A DNA stretch of 64,000 bases from JADKFD01 sp050250665 (GTDB taxonomy: Bacteria > Pseudomonadota > Gammaproteobacteria > Xanthomonadales > SZUA-5), in the NCBI GenBank assembly GCA_050250665.1, contig JBFWOF010000005.1, positions 83,173 through 147,172 on the forward strand, in the 5' to 3' direction. The notes under the pieces were generated by a model that saw only the letters and a program-made list of their open reading frames with translations, was not told the DNA's origin and did no database searches. Both the position numbers and the translations under genes were made by a program. This document shows positions 1 through 7,477 of the stretch, in pieces (the first letter of the stretch is position 1; the number at the start of each line of letters is the position of its first letter).

Positions 1-1593
1 TTGGAAGAAGCCCTCATGGGTGCTCGCCAGCAGGCGCCCATCCTGCAGTTGCAGCAGGCTGGCTTCGCCAATAACGCCCAACCGGAGCCCCTCCTCTGGT
101 CCATGACGGCGCTGTTCGAGCACCTTTCCGCCCGCATCCAGTTGCACGCGCCAGATGCCCTGGCGGCGGGTACCCAGCCATAGCTCCTGATCGGAGACTT
201 CCGCCAGCTCAATCACTCCCAGATCCTTGCCGACGAGATCGGGACCCGAGATCTGCACCGCATCCGCGTTTACCTGGACGATACGCAATCCCGATTCAGT
301 GCCGACGTATACCCGGCCCGGCCGAAATCGAGAGGAGAGGAAGCTGCGCGGGTAGATCAGGCCGTCACCGATCTCCAGTCGCTGGCCGCGATCGACCAGG
401 ATCAACTTGTGACTCTCGGCCAAGAGTGCGCGCTCGGCGTCGATTTCGACCAGCCCGTAAGCGAGCCCCTGGGACCAGTCAGCCACCTCGAACAGCGGCG
501 GAGCACCATCGCGCGGAGTCAACTTTGCGGCACCCGCACTCGACATCAGATACTCGGCTCCGGCCCAGTTGGCCATGCCGAACATGCTGCCCACGGCGCC
601 GTGTTCGTCACCCAGCACCGCCCATTCGGTGGGCCAGGACACCCGGTAGATGGCTGAGTTTCCAGACACCAGAAAGCCGCCGTCGCCGGTTGGATGGATG
701 CCCGACAGAAAGCCCGGATCCAGCTTGAAGCGCTGCATGCCGCGACGTTGTGGATCGACGATGTACAGCAGGCCATCTCCGGATGCAAAAGCCAGACTGC
801 CATCGTCCAGTCTCTCGGCCTCGTTGAAATCCGATGAAGGCGGCATCCCCTCTGGCATTTCCAGCGGGCGGACGCTGCCGTCCCCATTCAGCCGACGCCA
901 GGCACCATCGACCCCGAAACTGAGGTAGCCACCATCGATCAATGGAACCAGCCCGACGATCAGATTGACCAATGACTCGGTTCCCGGCAGTGGCACGAAA
1001 TCCTCGCCACGGCGCACCCGGAAGCCTTCGCCTCGAAACTGGAGCATCGTGCCGGCATCGGTCAGCGCGATCGCGCCAAAGCGCCCTTCGTGGCGCCAGT
1101 GGCGCACGGACCCGTCCTTCGGATTCCACAGAAAGACCTGTCGCAGCGCACGGAAATAGACGCCTTCCGGCGTCACCAGCGTGTCCCAGATATCGGCAAA
1201 TTCGGGATTGGTGATGAACTTTGCGAATCGCGGTGTCAGGTCGACATAACTGGTCTGCCCGAATTCATCCCGGTCCAGGTAGCCAAAGACGTTGTAGCCA
1301 CCCACGTAGACACGATCGTTGGCGTCGACCGCGAGTGAACGCACGATCTCCCGGTTGACCGTGGGAATCAGTGCCCAGCGTTCGCCATCGAATTCAATGA
1401 CGCCATTGGTGTTGCCCACGTAGACCAGACCACGCGAGTCACGCACGATGGCAAAGTTCTGCGGAATGACGTCCACTTCAGGCACATAGCGCGCCGTCGG
1501 CGGAGTGCCGATCAAGGCTGGCGCGGCCCAGGCGGCCACACCAGAAAAGAGCATGAAGCAGAACAAACCAGCGATCTGCTGCAGCTTCTGCAT
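1..1593 (-). CDS. Secreted or membrane sensor with beta-propeller repeats (3' part outside window)
   Basis: The minus strand is open from an ATG at 1593 to the window edge: 531 codons with no stop. An SD-like AGTGAGG lies about 8 bases before the ATG. The N-terminus is a signal sequence (residues 1 to about 24, hydrophobic, ending AWAA). The rest shows short repeated segments such as GLVYVGNTNGVIEFDG, RVYVGGYNVFGYLD and VYVGTESGLRIV. These look like the propeller blades of bacterial ligand-binding sensor proteins (two-component regulator propeller, Reg_prop). In that family the propeller is periplasmic and is followed by a Y_Y_Y domain, a transmembrane helix and a histidine kinase or GGDEF output. 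The output lies beyond the window, so the signalling class is unknown. I am confident that this is a real partial gene and less sure that it is a signalling protein. Confidence 0.75.
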   Translation of the reverse strand, partial: MQKLQQIAGLFCFMLFSGVAAWAAPALIGTPPTARYVPEVDVIPQNFAIVRDSRGLVYVGNTNGVIEFDGERWALIPTVNREIVRSLAVDANDRVYVGGYNVFGYLDRDEFGQTSYVDLTPRFAKFITNPEFADIWDTLVTPEGVYFRALRQVFLWNPKDGSVRHWRHEGRFGAIALTDAGTMLQFRGEGFRVRRGEDFVPLPGTESLVNLIVGLVPLIDGGYLSFGVDGAWRRLNGDGSVRPLEMPEGMPPSSDFNEAERLDDGSLAFASGDGLLYIVDPQRRGMQRFKLDPGFLSGIHPTGDGGFLVSGNSAIYRVSWPTEWAVLGDEHGAVGSMFGMANWAGAEYLMSSAGAAKLTPRDGAPPLFEVADWSQGLAYGLVEIDAERALLAESHKLILVDRGQRLEIGDGLIYPRSFLSSRFRPGRVYVGTESGLRIVQVNADAVQISGPDLVGKDLGVIELAEVSDQELWLGTRRQGIWRVQLDAGGKVLEQRRHGPEEGLRLGVIGEASLLQLQDGRLLASTHEGFFQ

Positions 1594-1732
1594 CAACAAG
1601 ACCTCACTACTCCGACAGCTCAGCGCTAGCGTACCCCGAGGCGAGCGCCAACGGATGCGACTAAGTGTGCTTGCGGAGCGCGTTAGGACAGCCAGCTGCC
1701 GCTAGTGTCGCTCGCTGGCGGGAAAGAACATC

Positions 1733-1834
1733 AACACAGAGAACGCAGAGGACCGCTGAGACCACGGAGAAAGGCAAAACGAATCTGGAGAGCTCTTCTC
1801 TGCGTTCTCAGTGCGCCTCTGTGTTCTCCGCGTT
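1733..1834. repeat. Imperfect inverted repeat of the ACAGAGAACGCAGAGG family
   Basis: Two arms of about 40 bases (1733-1775 and 1793-1834) are near reverse complements of each other. Both carry the degenerate GAGAACNCAGAGG pattern. Similar CTCCGCGTCTCTGCGTGA text recurs in the tandem array near 46.7-47.1 kb. No protein is encoded. The rest of 1594-2002 is intergenic. Confidence 0.6.
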
Positions 1835-1892
1835 CCGCTTCTGCCAACAGCTCAACGCGGTTCCCGATCTTCGCCACTGCTGCCCGACACCA

Positions 1893-1962
1893 CGGTCGCG
1901 ACGCAAGGTCGCTCCTACGAAAAGCACTGTCCCTTGTAGGAGCGACCTTGGGTCGCGACCGC
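1893..1962. repeat. Pair of REP-type palindromes in opposite orientation
   Basis: Two copies of the GTAGGAGCGACCTTG + GGTCGCGACC element face each other across a spacer of about 20 bases, so the pair can fold into a long hairpin. The element starts with GTAG, like the SMAG/REP palindromes known in Stenotrophomonas. The same element recurs at about 11.8, 20.6-20.8 and 56.4 kb. It lies just downstream of prpB and may help end its transcript. Confidence 0.7.
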
Positions 1963-2002
1963 CAGCTCGGGGCAACCTCGCTTCGCGACTGCTTTCTCGC
2001 CG

Positions 2003-2881
2003 TCATCCCTTGCCGAACAGCTGATCGAGCTTCTGCTCGTAGTCGTGGTAACCGAGCACCTCATATAGCTCCATGCGTGTCTGCATGCGATCGACCACCG
2101 CCTTCTGCGTGCCGTCCTGGCGGATGGCGGCATAGATGCCCTCTGCCGCCCGCGCCATGGCCCGGAAGGCCGACAGCGGATAGATGATCATGGCGACGCC
2201 AATGTCGGCCAGCTCGCTCACGGTGAAATACGGCGTCTTGCCGAACTCCGTGAGATTGGCCAGCACCGGGATGCTCAAGCTGTCGATGAAACGCCGATAG
2301 TCATCGATGGTGGTGCAGGCCTCGGCAAAGATGACGTCGGCACCGGCCTGCTGTGCCAGCAGAGCCCTTTCCAGCGCCGAGTCGATGCCCTCGACTGCCA
2401 GCGCATCGGTACGGGCGACGATGACAAAGTCGGGATCGGTGCGACCATCCACGGCTGCCTTGATGCGGTCGGCGAAGTCTTCCTTGGCGACCACCGCCTT
2501 GCCCGGCCGATGGCCGCAGCGCTTGGCTTGTACCTGGTCCTCGATATGGCAGGCGCCGGCGCCGGCACGAATGAACTCCTTGATGGTGCGCTGGATATTG
2601 AACACCGCGCCCCAGCCGGTATCGGCGTCCACCAGCAGTGGCAGCTCAGTCGCTCCGCTGATCCGGCGGATGTCCTCACAGACGTTGTCGAGACTGGTCA
2701 TGCCGAGATCCGGCAGGCCGTAGCTCGCATTGGCGATACCCGCTCCCGACACGTACAGCGCCTTGAAACCTGCGCGCTCGGCCTGCATGGCGCTGTAGGC
2801 ATTGATGGCGCCGGGCAGTTGCAGCGGCTTTTCGGCTTGCATCGCCGCACGCATGCGTGCGCCGGCAGAAATCTGGGACAT
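2003..2881 (-). CDS. prpB: Methylisocitrate lyase (2-methylisocitrate lyase)
   Basis: Cleaves 2-methylisocitrate to pyruvate and succinate in the methylcitrate cycle for propionyl-CoA, in the cytoplasm. The isocitrate lyase/PEP mutase superfamily signature KRCGHRPGK is present, with metal-binding VDADTGWG and the ED loop of ACHIEDQV. Length (292 aa) fits PrpB. I chose the ATG at 2881 because GTGAGG sits 5 bases before it. An ATG at 2899 in the same frame overlaps the stop of the upstream gene and is the alternative. No prpC, prpD or acnD is nearby. It is the last gene of a minus-strand run with mdh and the 136-aa protein. Oxaloacetate decarboxylase members of the family are possible but less likely. 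Confidence 0.88.
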   Translation of the reverse strand: MSQISAGARMRAAMQAEKPLQLPGAINAYSAMQAERAGFKALYVSGAGIANASYGLPDLGMTSLDNVCEDIRRISGATELPLLVDADTGWGAVFNIQRTIKEFIRAGAGACHIEDQVQAKRCGHRPGKAVVAKEDFADRIKAAVDGRTDPDFVIVARTDALAVEGIDSALERALLAQQAGADVIFAEACTTIDDYRRFIDSLSIPVLANLTEFGKTPYFTVSELADIGVAMIIYPLSAFRAMARAAEGIYAAIRQDGTQKAVVDRMQTRMELYEVLGYHDYEQKLDQLFGKG

Positions 2882-2898
2882 CTGAACCTCACTGGTCA

Positions 2899-3309
2899 TC
2901 AGTAATCGGCTTCCAGGCGGAAGCGCACATGGTGTGCCTGCGCCAGCTCCAGCACCTTCTCGAACTCCTTCAACTCGTCCAGCAGCGCCCGTGCACGCTT
3001 GATCGAGTCCGGATCGGACTCGATGTAGCCGGCCACCGCGCGCACGGTATCCAGGCCATCGGCGGCCTCAAACCAGTCCGCGCCACCGCGACTGGGTGCA
3101 AATCCGCCCAGATCCCAGCCTTCCTGTTCGGCAATTTCCGAGAAATCCTCGTTCTCGCCGGCGGCCACGAAGTCGGACATGCGGGTGACGCCGATCTCAT
3201 CGGTGATGTCGTCAATACGATCCATCATTTTCGCCAGCGCCTTGCCGGAGGGCATGATGTCGATCTCGTCGAGGTCTTGTTCGAGGGTGATGAAATAGCT
3301 TTCGGACAT
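2899..3309 (-). CDS. Small acidic protein of unknown function
   Basis: 136 residues, strongly acidic, with no signal peptide or membrane helix. The N-terminus (SESYFITLEQDLDEIDIM) and a helical charged middle are visible, but I do not recognise a family. Its stop TGA overlaps the in-frame upstream ATG of prpB, which suggests co-expression with prpB. The coding pattern is good: uniform amino acid use and a sensible frame from the ATG at 3309. The conserved-looking segment DWFEAADGLDTVRAV could be used to find homologues. A small cytoplasmic accessory protein is the most that can be said. Confidence 0.7.
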   Translation of the reverse strand: MSESYFITLEQDLDEIDIMPSGKALAKMMDRIDDITDEIGVTRMSDFVAAGENEDFSEIAEQEGWDLGGFAPSRGGADWFEAADGLDTVRAVAGYIESDPDSIKRARALLDELKEFEKVLELAQAHHVRFRLEADY

Positions 3310-3358
3310 GGTGTGCGTTGCTGTTGAGTAGGAAGGATTGCGCGGTTCTGGCTCAAGA

Positions 3359-3455
3359 CGTCATTGCGACCCCGGACTTGATCCGGGGGAAGCAATCCAG
3401 CTGCAGTTCCGAGTCAATGGATTGCGTCGTCGCTGCGCTCCTCGCAATGACGCCG
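3359..3455. repeat. GTCATTGCGA-type dispersed repeat
   Basis: Starts with GTCATTGCGACCCCGG, contains GAAGCAATCCAG and a second inverted AATGGATTGCG, and ends CTCGCAATGACGCC, so the ends are inverted. Other copies lie near 13.2, 14.6, 45.2-45.4 and 56.6 kb. It separates mdh from the 136-aa gene. There is no coding content. Confidence 0.7.
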
Positions 3456-3466
3456 ATGGTATTGGG

Positions 3467-4453
3467 TCAAGCCTTCGGAAACAGATGCTCGACCGCTGCG
3501 CGTTCCTCGCGCAGCTCGGCTTCCGTGGCGTTGATGCGCGATTGCGAGAACTCGTCCACCGACAGGCCCTGCACGACTTCATAGGCGCCATTCCTGCACG
3601 TGACCGGATAACCGAACATCACGCCGGGCGCAATGCCATAGCTGCCGTCGGCCGGGATCGCCATCGTCACCCAGTCGCCCTCGTCAGTGCCCAAAGCCCA
3701 ACTGCGCATGTGGTCGATGGCGGCGCTGGCAGCACTGGCCGCCGAAGACGCGCCGCGAGCCTTGATGATGGCCGCTCCGCGCTGCTGCACGGTAGGAATG
3801 AAGGTCTCGCGATACCAGGCGGAATCGACCTGCGCCGTGGCCGGCTGACCACCGACACTGGCATGGTGAATGTCCGGATACTGGGTGGCCGAATGATTGC
3901 CCCACACGATCATGCGTTTGATGTCGGTGGTGTGCTTGCCGGTCTTCTCGGCCAGCTGGCTGATGGCGCGATTGTGGTCCAGACGCATCATGGCGGTAAA
4001 CTGCCCGGCGGGAATGCTCGGCGCATTCTGCTGCGCAATCAGGGCATTGGTATTGGCCGGATTGCCGACCACCAGCACCTTGATGCCGCGGCTGGCGTGG
4101 GCGTCGATGGCCTTGCCCTGCACCGAGAAGATGGCCGCGTTGGCTTCCAGCAGATCCTTGCGCTCCATGCCCGGGCCCCGCGGACGCGCGCCGACCAGCA
4201 GCGCGTAATCGGCGTCCTTGAAGGCCACATTGGCGTCATCGGTGGCCACGATTCCATGCAGCAGCGGGAAGGCGCAATCGTTGAGCTCCATGACCACACC
4301 CGACAGCGCCGGCAGCGCTGGCGTGATTTCCAGCAGATGCAGAATGACCGGCTGATCCTTGCCGAGCATGTCGCCAGCGGCGATGCGGAACAGCAGCGCA
4401 TAACCAATGTGTCCGGCTGCGCCAGTAACTACGACTCGAACGGGGGCTTTCAT
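3467..4453 (-). CDS. mdh: Malate dehydrogenase
   Basis: NAD-dependent oxidation of malate to oxaloacetate in the TCA cycle (cytoplasm). 328 aa, the usual size of the proteobacterial cytosolic-type enzyme. The N-terminal Rossmann motif is VTGAAGHIGYALLFRIA. Substrate arginines sit in GARPRGPGMERKDLL, the Asp of the catalytic pair in MRLDHNRA, and the catalytic His in VWGNHSATQYPD. It is preceded by the glutaredoxin gene (41-base gap) in the same direction, so aspartate aminotransferase, glutaredoxin and mdh look like one unit linking aspartate, oxaloacetate and malate. Confidence 0.95.
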   Translation of the reverse strand: MKAPVRVVVTGAAGHIGYALLFRIAAGDMLGKDQPVILHLLEITPALPALSGVVMELNDCAFPLLHGIVATDDANVAFKDADYALLVGARPRGPGMERKDLLEANAAIFSVQGKAIDAHASRGIKVLVVGNPANTNALIAQQNAPSIPAGQFTAMMRLDHNRAISQLAEKTGKHTTDIKRMIVWGNHSATQYPDIHHASVGGQPATAQVDSAWYRETFIPTVQQRGAAIIKARGASSAASAASAAIDHMRSWALGTDEGDWVTMAIPADGSYGIAPGVMFGYPVTCRNGAYEVVQGLSVDEFSQSRINATEAELREERAAVEHLFPKA

Positions 4454-4494
4454 GGATAGGCTTCCTTGTGAAGTGTTGAATGAAGACCAGGGAC

Positions 4495-4854
4495 TCAGCG
4501 CTCGGCCAGCGTGTGTCCCGCAGCACGGATCAGTTCCCGGGCGCGCTCGGGGTTGTAGCCGCGGATGATTTCCTGTCCCACGACCAGCACCGGCACTCCA
4601 CGGGCGCGCACCGCCTGGAAGGCCAGTTCGCCTTCCTCGCTGCTTTCAATGTCCAGTTCGCGGTAATCCACGCCCATGCCATCGAGTTCCAGTCGCAGTG
4701 CCTTGCAGTATCCGCACCATTCGGCTGACAGCATGACGATACCGTCATCGCCGGTGCTGTTGCGTGGATCGTACTGCGAAATCCGTTGCTGGTACTTGAG
4801 ATAGAACCCGCCCAACAAGGCGGCAAGCACCAGCAACCAGGCCTTTCCAGACAT
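4495..4854 (-). CDS. Membrane-anchored glutaredoxin-like protein
   Basis: 119 aa. Residues 4-19 form one hydrophobic helix, probably an N-terminal anchor or uncleaved signal. A thioredoxin-fold glutaredoxin domain follows. It has the redox motif C47-G-Y-C50 and the cis-Pro segment RGVPVLVVG typical of glutaredoxins that bind glutathione. The start at 4854 lies 10 bases after the stop of the aminotransferase, so the two are co-transcribed. Whether the domain faces the cytoplasm or periplasm cannot be decided from sequence alone. The substrate is unknown. Confidence 0.85.
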   Translation of the reverse strand: MSGKAWLLVLAALLGGFYLKYQQRISQYDPRNSTGDDGIVMLSAEWCGYCKALRLELDGMGVDYRELDIESSEEGELAFQAVRARGVPVLVVGQEIIRGYNPERARELIRAAGHTLAER

Positions 4855-4864
4855 TCGCAGCCCC

Positions 4865-6061
4865 CTAGCGCAATGCCGCGCAGAAGGCTTCGAAGCGACG
4901 CAGACCCTCGGTCAGCTCGCTGGCCTTGCAGGTGTAGGAAATGCGCAGACCATTGGGCTCGCCAAAGGCGCTTCCAGGCACGCAGGCCACGCCCTCGGCT
5001 TCGAGCAGCGCCGTGCAGAAATCGACATCGTTGGCGATCAGCGACTCGCCATGCCGTTTGCCAAAGGCAAAGGAGATGTCCGGGAATGCGTAAAAGGCAC
5101 CTTGCGGGCGCGGGCAGCTGAGGCCGGCGATGCGTCCGAAGCAGGCCATGACCTCATCGCGCTTGAGCGCAAACTCGGCGCACATGTGCACCGGAATGTC
5201 CTGCGGACCGGTCAGCGCCGCCACCGCGGCCGCACACACCACCTCCGGCAGATTGGTGATGTGATTGGAGTTGAGCGTGACCAGGGCCTGAGCAATGGGC
5301 TCGGGGGCCGCAGCGAATCCTACGCGCCATCCGGGCATGCCGTAGGTCTTGGATAGCGAGTCGAGCACGATCACGCGATCCTGCAAACTCGGATGGGTCT
5401 TGAGCAGATGGTGCCAGCCCAAGCCGTCGAAGATCATCTGGTTGTAGATGTCGTCCGACATGATCCAGATATCGCTGTCGACCAGCACATCACCCAGCGC
5501 CCGAACTTCCTCTTCGGTGTAGACCATGCCAGTCGGGTTGCTCGGGTTGTTGAAAATCAGCAGCTTGGTCTTCGGTCCGATCAGCGCACGCAACTGCTCG
5601 GGACGCAGTTTGTAGTCCTGATCGGCACCGCATTGGGCAATCTTGACCTCGGCGCCGAGAATGCGGGCGATGTCAATATGGCTGGTCCAGTACGGTGCTG
5701 GCAGGATGATCTCGTCACCCTCTTCAATGACCGCATAGAGCAGGTTGAAGATGACGTGCTTGGCGCCGACGCCGTAGCACAGGTGCTTGCGCTCGAACTG
5801 CTCGAAGCCATTGCGCTTCAGATGCACCAGGAAAGCGTCGAGCAGCGCATCCGGGCCGCGGTTGGAACCGTATTGCCCTGAATCGTGCGTCAGCGCGTTG
5901 CGCGCAGCCTCGTAGACATGATCGCCGGGCAGAAAATTGGGCACACCAATCGAGAAACTGATGATGTCTCGGCCCTGCGCCTTCATGCGCTTGGCCTTCT
6001 CGGCAATGGCCATGATCGCGCTCGGAACGGCGCGGCTCATTCGTTCAGCCAGCTGTGGCAT
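4865..6061 (-). CDS. Class I/II pyridoxal-phosphate aminotransferase, aspartate type
   Basis: 398 aa, fold type I. The N-terminal RMSRAVPSAIMAIAEKAKRM and the GVPNF substrate loop are typical of the type-1b aspartate (prephenate) aminotransferase group. The PLP lysine is in SLSKTYGMPGWRVG, the phosphate and ring contacts in NNPSNPTGMVY, and the carboxylate-binding Arg in NGLRISYTC. The frame is open farther upstream to 6217, but the ATG at 6061 has GGGAGA 7 bases before it and starts the family-like N-terminus. It leads the glutaredoxin-mdh run. Exact substrate range is inferred: aspartate/2-oxoglutarate is likely, with aromatic or alanine activity possible. Confidence 0.88.
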   Translation of the reverse strand: MPQLAERMSRAVPSAIMAIAEKAKRMKAQGRDIISFSIGVPNFLPGDHVYEAARNALTHDSGQYGSNRGPDALLDAFLVHLKRNGFEQFERKHLCYGVGAKHVIFNLLYAVIEEGDEIILPAPYWTSHIDIARILGAEVKIAQCGADQDYKLRPEQLRALIGPKTKLLIFNNPSNPTGMVYTEEEVRALGDVLVDSDIWIMSDDIYNQMIFDGLGWHHLLKTHPSLQDRVIVLDSLSKTYGMPGWRVGFAAAPEPIAQALVTLNSNHITNLPEVVCAAAVAALTGPQDIPVHMCAEFALKRDEVMACFGRIAGLSCPRPQGAFYAFPDISFAFGKRHGESLIANDVDFCTALLEAEGVACVPGSAFGEPNGLRISYTCKASELTEGLRRFEAFCAALR

Positions 6062-6214
6062 CGGTGGTCTCCCAGTCAGGAAGCCCGAAAGCATACACGG
6101 CGCGCAAGGCTGACCGCTCAGGACTTTGGCCCCGGAGCATGTCCTGTTTCGGGCAAACGCGGCTGCGGCGCCTGCGCCAGGCCTTGGCCGATGGGGCGAA
6201 GCACGGTCCCCAAA

Positions 6215-6242
6215 CAAAAAAACCGGCCCAACAGGGCCGGCT
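6215..6242 (-). terminator. Intrinsic terminator on the minus strand
   Basis: A perfect 7-bp stem CCGGCCC/GGGCCGG with an AACA loop, followed on the minus strand by seven T. It lies downstream of ompW (past a repeat block) and just upstream of the aminotransferase gene, isolating the two units. Confidence 0.8.
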
Positions 6243-6257
6243 GGAGAGTGTGTAAGG

Positions 6258-6450
6258 AACCGGTCCAGACTTGTCTGGACGCTCTAGCGTGGGTACCGAA
6301 GAAGCGTCCAGACAAGTCTGGACCTGCGTGGCGTCCACACCCGCGCGTAGCCCGTTGTGCCGCGCAAAGCCAGTAGGTTGGGCTAAGCGCAGCGTGCCCA
6401 ACATAAGGGCAACACGTTGGGCACGCTGCGCTTAGCCCAACCTACTCCGA
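6258..6450. repeat. Two palindromic repeat types (CCAGACAAGTCTGG and GTAGGTTGGGC)
   Basis: GTCCAGACAAGTCTGGAC and a close variant occur at about 6264 and 6309. Then GTAGGTTGGGCTAAGCGCAG...GTGCCCAACA and its inverted copy (6375-6446) face each other around a short centre, forming a long hairpin. Both types recur later (46.6-47.0 kb, 63.7-64.0 kb). There is no coding content between the terminator and ompW. Confidence 0.7.
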
Positions 6451-6515
6451 TGACCCAGGACCAGACGGCCGAGGGAACCGCTGCGCGGAACCCTCAACCT
6501 GCCCATTGTGGACTC

Positions 6516-7130
6516 TCAGAACTTGTATGCCAGATTGACACCAAAGACGATCGGATCGACATTGGCGGTGCCGATATCCGCGCCGTCCAGCGTGGCATCG
6601 CTGTCGATGTCCACCCACCACAGCTGCGCACCCAGGCTCCAGTTGTCGTCGAGGAAATACTCGGCGCCGAGTTCGGCGGCCAGTCCGAAGCTGTTGTCCA
6701 GACGCAAACGTGAACCTGGAATGGCGATCTTCTCGTCGTAGATGAAGGTGTAGTTCACGCCCGCGCCCACATAGACGTTGAACGGACCGGTGGGGTTGAA
6801 GTGATACTGGAAAGTCACGGTCGGCGGCAGATGCTTGAGTGAACCCGAACGCGCGCCGTTGAGATCAAAATCGTGCTCGAAAGGCCAGGCAGCCAGCACC
6901 TGCGCGGCCACGTTGTCGGTCAGGAAGTAGCTCACCGCCAGCGTCGGCTTGACGTCGGTATCAACTTCCAGATCCAGGGTACCTGCCAGTGTTCCGTTGT
7001 CGGACTTGGGATTGACCTGCCCCACACCTACCCGTGCAACCCAATCGCCAGCCTGATAGGCCTCGGCTGACTGCGACACAGCGGCCAGACCGAGGGCGGA
7101 ACAGGCGAGAAACAGCAAGGTCTTGTTCAT
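6516..7130 (-). CDS. ompW: OmpW-family outer-membrane porin
   Basis: 204 aa. The signal peptide is MNKTLLFLACSALGLAAVSQ with cleavage near AEA. An eight-stranded beta-barrel pattern follows. Typical OmpW segments are visible: WVARVGVGQVNP, FLTDNVAAQVLAAWPFEHD, HLPPTVTFQYHFNP, and a terminal strand ending in Phe (FGVNLAYKF), as needed for Bam-dependent assembly. The start at 7130 has GGAG 9 bases before it. A longer in-frame extension to 7163 lacks a ribosome site. The family forms a small hydrophobic channel, and in several gammaproteobacteria it is induced by oxygen limitation. A dyad resembling an FNR/ANR site lies upstream (7190-7203). Confidence 0.92.
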   Translation of the reverse strand: MNKTLLFLACSALGLAAVSQSAEAYQAGDWVARVGVGQVNPKSDNGTLAGTLDLEVDTDVKPTLAVSYFLTDNVAAQVLAAWPFEHDFDLNGARSGSLKHLPPTVTFQYHFNPTGPFNVYVGAGVNYTFIYDEKIAIPGSRLRLDNSFGLAAELGAEYFLDDNWSLGAQLWWVDIDSDATLDGADIGTANVDPIVFGVNLAYKF

Positions 7131-7189
7131 CAGGAAACTCCATCGTTTTGAAAGATGAAGCAAATCTGCCGCAACGGAAAATCGAGTTC

Positions 7190-7203
7190 TTGACCGTGGT
7201 CAA
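7190..7203. promoter_or_regulatory. Possible FNR/ANR-type binding site upstream of ompW
   Basis: TTGACCGTGGTCAA is a perfect dyad with the FNR-family layout (TTGAN-N4-NTCAA), centred about 66 bases before the ompW start codon. That fits activation from about -41.5 with a short leader. No good -10 box could be confirmed. The rest of 7131-7396 shows no gene. Confidence 0.4.
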
Positions 7204-7396
7204 TGAGCAGGGCCCGCTTCTTGATCCATGCCTCAGAGAAGCCCCGAATCGCCCGACAATGGCGCTCAACCCAGGCTCTGAAAAGCGCTCAGCAGCGGCG
7301 CGATCCCCCAGAAAATGAAGGTCTTCGCCGCTTTCAGCAGGACCAGACAATGTCCTGCCGGCTTGCTCGCAGCTGTTCAGTTCTGGTTAGGATCAG

Positions 7397-7456
7397 GTGC
7401 GCCCTGCCGGGCGCACCAGGAAAAAGGCCCCTGGGTTTGCACCCAGAGGCCTTGAG
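7397..7456 (-). terminator. Intrinsic terminator of the BNR-protein gene
   Basis: On the minus strand, just after the stop at 7478, a long imperfect stem (AAGGCCTCTGGGT / ACCCAGGGGCCTT, GCAA loop) is followed by TTTTT. A second hairpin GGTGCGCCC/GGGCGCACC follows at 7397-7418. Confidence 0.85.
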
Positions 7457-7477
7457 TTACCGTGACTCAGTCAGGAA

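Noticed and set aside
1..183. Plus-strand open frame at the window start
   Set aside because: It is antisense to the 531-codon propeller gene and has no family pattern.
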